From JALGWA01 sp964604955 (GTDB lineage Bacteria; Arandabacterota; Arandabacteria; Arandabacterales; JALGWA01), in NCBI GenBank assembly GCA_964604955.1, contig CAZSBE010000133.1:1-7024 (forward strand): a stretch of DNA of 7,024 nucleotides, in the 5' to 3' direction. The translations under genes and the position numbers were made by a program. The notes below the pieces were generated by a model. That model ran no database searches. It saw only the letters and a list, made by a program, of their open reading frames with translations, and had not been told where the DNA came from. Positions 5,187 to 7,024 of this stretch are shown here, in pieces (within the stretch, counting starts at the first letter, position 1; every line of letters begins with the position of its first letter).

Positions 5187-6341
5187 ATGCGCACCAGAGT
5201 AATTCTGACAAAACTTGCCGCCCTATCTCTTGCGCTCTTCCTCTCCTGCGGCTCGGATAGCTGCACGGGACCGGAGCCAGGATACTCCCGCAGCTCACCC
5301 AATGAACTACTCCTCGCATTCGCACTCGCCCTGGAGAGAGGGGACATCGGCATCTACCAGGAATGCCTGAGCCCTGACTATTTCTTCATGTTTAGTCCCG
5401 ATGACAGCCATGCGGCCGGCGTTTCCTCCAAGTCCCCAATGTGGAACCGCGATAAAGACATAGCGGCAATGGACAGCCTTTTCGGGGACCCGGCTGCGAG
5501 CATAGAAGGGGCGGGCTTCGATGTCGTGAGGCGGCAGGGGGGAGCTGCCGGCTTTGATAGCCTCCTGGAGTGTGTGCCCTACCTGGAGGTTTGCTTCCGC
5601 GGTTCCGGCGGAAATGAGGACACTACTTATGTAACCCAGGGCACCTGGCTCAACACCTTCATCGTCCGGGACGAGCTCGACACCTCTCTCTGGCAGATCG
5701 CGGCAATGGAAGAATGCCATATGGCGAAAGAGCCCCTCATGGGCGGCGCTGCGGCCACCCCGTATTCCACATTCGGAAAGATCAAAGCCATGTACCGGCG
5801 GCTGGAGCCATGCGAGGTCACTCCGAGAAGTTCAGGCAAATGCCTCCTGAGGAACTTCGAGCTGGCACTGGAGAGGATGGACATCGACGCCTACGACTCA
5901 TGCCTGAGTGACCAGTACCGCTTCGAGTTTGACCCGGTGGACTGGGATGCAGCGGGCGTTGGCCCCGACAGCCCCTGGTGGGGCAAGACTGAGGACATGG
6001 AATCGATGTCAGCTATGTTCGCCAGCCAGGATGTTCCATCAATCCTGTGTGACCTCGAGGTCGTTTACGGCCCTTGGCCGACCGCAGATGGCATCGGTTA
6101 TAGAATCGAACCGCATATGGTATTCACCGTGAACCCAGGCAAGGGGGACGCCATTGAATACCTGGTGTTCGCCTCCTGGCTCGACGTGGAGATCGTGGAA
6201 GACCCGTATGAGCCCGGGCGGTGGGAGTTTAAGGAGATTGCGGAGATGATTAAGCAGCCTCAGAGTGGAGATGGACTGCGGGGGCACGCGCCTCTGACCG
6301 AGGGGTCAACCTACGGAGGCATGAAGGCGATGTTCAGATAG
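5187..6341 (+). CDS. Lipoprotein with two tandem NTF2-like units, each ending in the tail motif
   Basis: The product is 384 residues, starting 9 bases after GAGGGA. The signal 'MRTRVILTKLAALSLALFLS' precedes Cys21 (L-F-L-S-C, slightly off the standard lipobox because of Phe at -3). Unit 1 (about 36-204) and unit 2 (about 215-384) align with a constant offset of 179-180 residues: 'ALERGDIGIYQECLSPDY' with 'ALERMDIDAYDSCLSDQY', 'AAGVSSKSPMW' with 'AAGVGPDSPWW', 'LWQIAAMEE' with 'WEFKEIAEM'. The helical start 'LLLAFALALERGDI..Y' followed by an 'LSPDYxFxF' strand suits the NTF2/SnoaL-like fold, often seen in small lipoproteins; no catalytic residues can be named. Unit 1 closes with YSTFGKIKAMYR (193-204), unit 2 with GSTYGGMKAMFR (373-384, C-terminus), so two tail-bearing genes or units appear fused. 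Located at a membrane surface by its lipid anchor (inferred). Confidence 0.85.
   Translation: MRTRVILTKLAALSLALFLSCGSDSCTGPEPGYSRSSPNELLLAFALALERGDIGIYQECLSPDYFFMFSPDDSHAAGVSSKSPMWNRDKDIAAMDSLFGDPAASIEGAGFDVVRRQGGAAGFDSLLECVPYLEVCFRGSGGNEDTTYVTQGTWLNTFIVRDELDTSLWQIAAMEECHMAKEPLMGGAAATPYSTFGKIKAMYRRLEPCEVTPRSSGKCLLRNFELALERMDIDAYDSCLSDQYRFEFDPVDWDAAGVGPDSPWWGKTEDMESMSAMFASQDVPSILCDLEVVYGPWPTADGIGYRIEPHMVFTVNPGKGDAIEYLVFASWLDVEIVEDPYEPGRWEFKEIAEMIKQPQSGDGLRGHAPLTEGSTYGGMKAMFR
5292..5798 (+). repeat. Intragenic duplication, unit 1 (with internal tail motif)
   Basis: This encodes residues 36-204 of the 5187 gene and is homologous at protein level to 5829-6338. DNA similarity survives only in patches such as CTGGAGAG, GACATCG and ATGCCTGAG, so the duplication is old. 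Confidence 0.75.
5829..6338 (+). repeat. Intragenic duplication, unit 2 (with terminal tail motif)
   Basis: This encodes residues 215-384 of the 5187 gene. Its tail motif is Tyr/Met/Phe-substituted (GSTYGGMKAMFR) relative to unit 1 (YSTFGKIKAMYR), consistent with independent drift since duplication. Confidence 0.75.
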
Positions 6342-6384
6342 CGAGAGCCTTCATTCTGGGGCACCCCGGGGCGCGTGACCTGGT

Positions 6385-6390
6385 AAGGAG
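6385..6390 (+). promoter_or_regulatory. Ribosome binding site for the TTG start at 6398
   Basis: AAGGAG, the best Shine-Dalgarno in the window, lies 7 bases before the TTG at 6398. No other in-frame start nearby (GTG 6422, ATG 6428) has such a site, so TTG is preferred. No promoter like A or B is seen in 6342-6384; the gene may be cotranscribed with the 5187 gene, 56 bases upstream. Confidence 0.6.
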
Positions 6391-6397
6391 ACGGAAG

Positions 6398-7024
6398 TTG
6401 AGGCGAGTCAAGACAAAACTAGTGAATATGGCCGGCCTGATATCAGCTGCCCTCAGACCGGCCCCCCGGACCCTCATCTACTTCTTAGCGTGTGTGCTTT
6501 CACCGTCAATCTTGCTCTGCACTCCCGGTAATGCGTCCGGAGCCGGGAGGCAAGAGGGCCAGAAACGTCCAGACGCGGTCTGCAGCCCGACGTGGTCTGT
6601 GGGCACCTGGTGGGAGGTCGGCTATGCAAGGTCCCCACGTGATCGCAGGATGGGCATTCTCTTCGACCAGGGCCTGGAGGAGCCGTATTCGAGGTGGAGA
6701 TACGAAGTCAGGGCCGAGACGGAATATGGAGGCCGCGCCTGTTATCAAGTCGTATGCGGGGGCATGGGGCGAGGTGAGGAGTGGAGAGAGAGCGACACGC
6801 TGTATTTTGACAAGGACATGTATCTTCTCCTTGGCTCCAACTACCGGATGATACGGTGGACGATGCCTGGGCCACACGTTGGGACGGGCTGGGGATTTGA
6901 CAGGATGCCGAGTGTCCCCGAATTCCCGTTGCTCACTGCTGATACGAGCTACGTGCCCTCGAGGTCCGCTCAATTCCGCAGAGGGCTGGGCGGGACGAGA
7001 TGGTCCTTCAAAGGAGTGGCGGCG
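6398..7024 (+). CDS. Secreted protein of unknown function, TTG start, 3' end outside window
   Basis: The frame is open from the TTG at 6398 to the window end (209 codons, no stop), with AAGGAG placed 7 bases upstream. Residues 5-24 are basic (Lys5, Lys7, Arg20, Arg24) and are followed by a hydrophobic segment 'TLIYFLACVLSPSILLC' (25-41), consistent with a long Sec signal; the Cys at 41 is preceded by I-L-L, a poor lipobox, so cleavage near 'NASGAG' is equally possible. The exported part contains 'SPTWSVGTWWEVGYARS' (63-79), then a Trp/Tyr-rich beta-like region ('YSRWRYEVRAETEYGGRACY', 'DTLYFDKDMYLLLGSNYRM'), and later 'EFPLLTADTSYVPS'. I recall similar 'W-x-V-G-x-W-W' openings in secreted hypothetical proteins but cannot name a family. 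Whether it ends in the shared tail cannot be seen. Confidence 0.7.
   Translation, partial: MRRVKTKLVNMAGLISAALRPAPRTLIYFLACVLSPSILLCTPGNASGAGRQEGQKRPDAVCSPTWSVGTWWEVGYARSPRDRRMGILFDQGLEEPYSRWRYEVRAETEYGGRACYQVVCGGMGRGEEWRESDTLYFDKDMYLLLGSNYRMIRWTMPGPHVGTGWGFDRMPSVPEFPLLTADTSYVPSRSAQFRRGLGGTRWSFKGVAA

Noticed and set aside
6354..6371. GGGGCACCCCGGGG after the 5187 gene as a terminator
   Set aside because: The GGGG-CA-CCCC pairing leaves a two-base loop, and no T run follows.
6506..6973. Minus-strand open frame of 155 codons
   Set aside because: It is opposite the TTG-started secreted gene, which has a ribosome binding site, a hydrophobic signal and protein-like composition.
1..7024. CRISPR array, tRNA, rRNA, insertion sequence or transposase
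   Set aside because: No regularly spaced direct repeats, no cloverleaf or rRNA-like stretch, and no transposase-like protein were seen on either strand.

Overview
The window looks like a GC-rich bacterial fragment from an uncultured lineage. Every convincing gene is on the + strand, and starts carry Shine-Dalgarno motifs (GAGGGA, AAGGAG, AAGGGG). Most of the coding capacity goes to secreted, cysteine-rich proteins and lipoproteins. The beta-helix protein, the Cys/Trp/Tyr-rich secreted protein, the FxFxVxYxD-type Ig-like module and the short C-terminal tail W-G-x-I-K-x-[MI]-Y-R together resemble proteins I associate with candidate phyla around the FCB group (Eisenbacteria, Krumholzibacteria, Latescibacteria). 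That placement is an impression from protein style, not a search result.

Layout. (1) 2-613 is the 3' end of a secreted beta-helix protein ending in the tail. (2) 610-947 overlaps it by ATGA and is a lipoprotein gene broken by a frameshift. (3) 948-1244 is non-coding, with a G-quadruplex-type tract and a small hairpin. (4) 1245-2387 is a cytoplasmic protein with a PD-(D/E)XK nuclease-like N-terminal domain whose catalytic residues look substituted; a stem-loop spans its stop codon. (5) A sigma70-like promoter and leader drive 2475-3350, a secreted protein ending in the same tail. (6) 3347-4875, again overlapping by ATGA, is a large Ig-like/FN3 lipoprotein interrupted by a one-base frameshift in a C6 run and ending in a divergent tail. 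(7) 4901-5120 holds two short overlapping ORFs, the second resembling the N-terminus of a GNAT acetyltransferase that stops early. (8) A second copy of the promoter/leader precedes 5187-6341, a lipoprotein made of two tandem NTF2-like units, each closed by a copy of the tail. (9) 6398-7024 is the 5' part of a TTG-started secreted protein that runs off the window.

How it fits together. The unifying signal is the short tail, found at four ends (three canonical, one divergent) and once internally, on proteins that are otherwise unrelated and all appear exported. Twice a tail-bearing secreted gene is coupled by a 4-nt ATGA overlap to a lipoprotein gene, so the window holds two copies of a 'secreted protein + lipoprotein' cassette, and in both copies the lipoprotein frame is broken by an apparent one-base loss. 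Two secreted genes share a near-duplicate promoter and leader. This suggests a family of exported surface proteins that spreads by duplication and shares expression and perhaps a sorting or assembly route through the tail. The function of the tail is inference.
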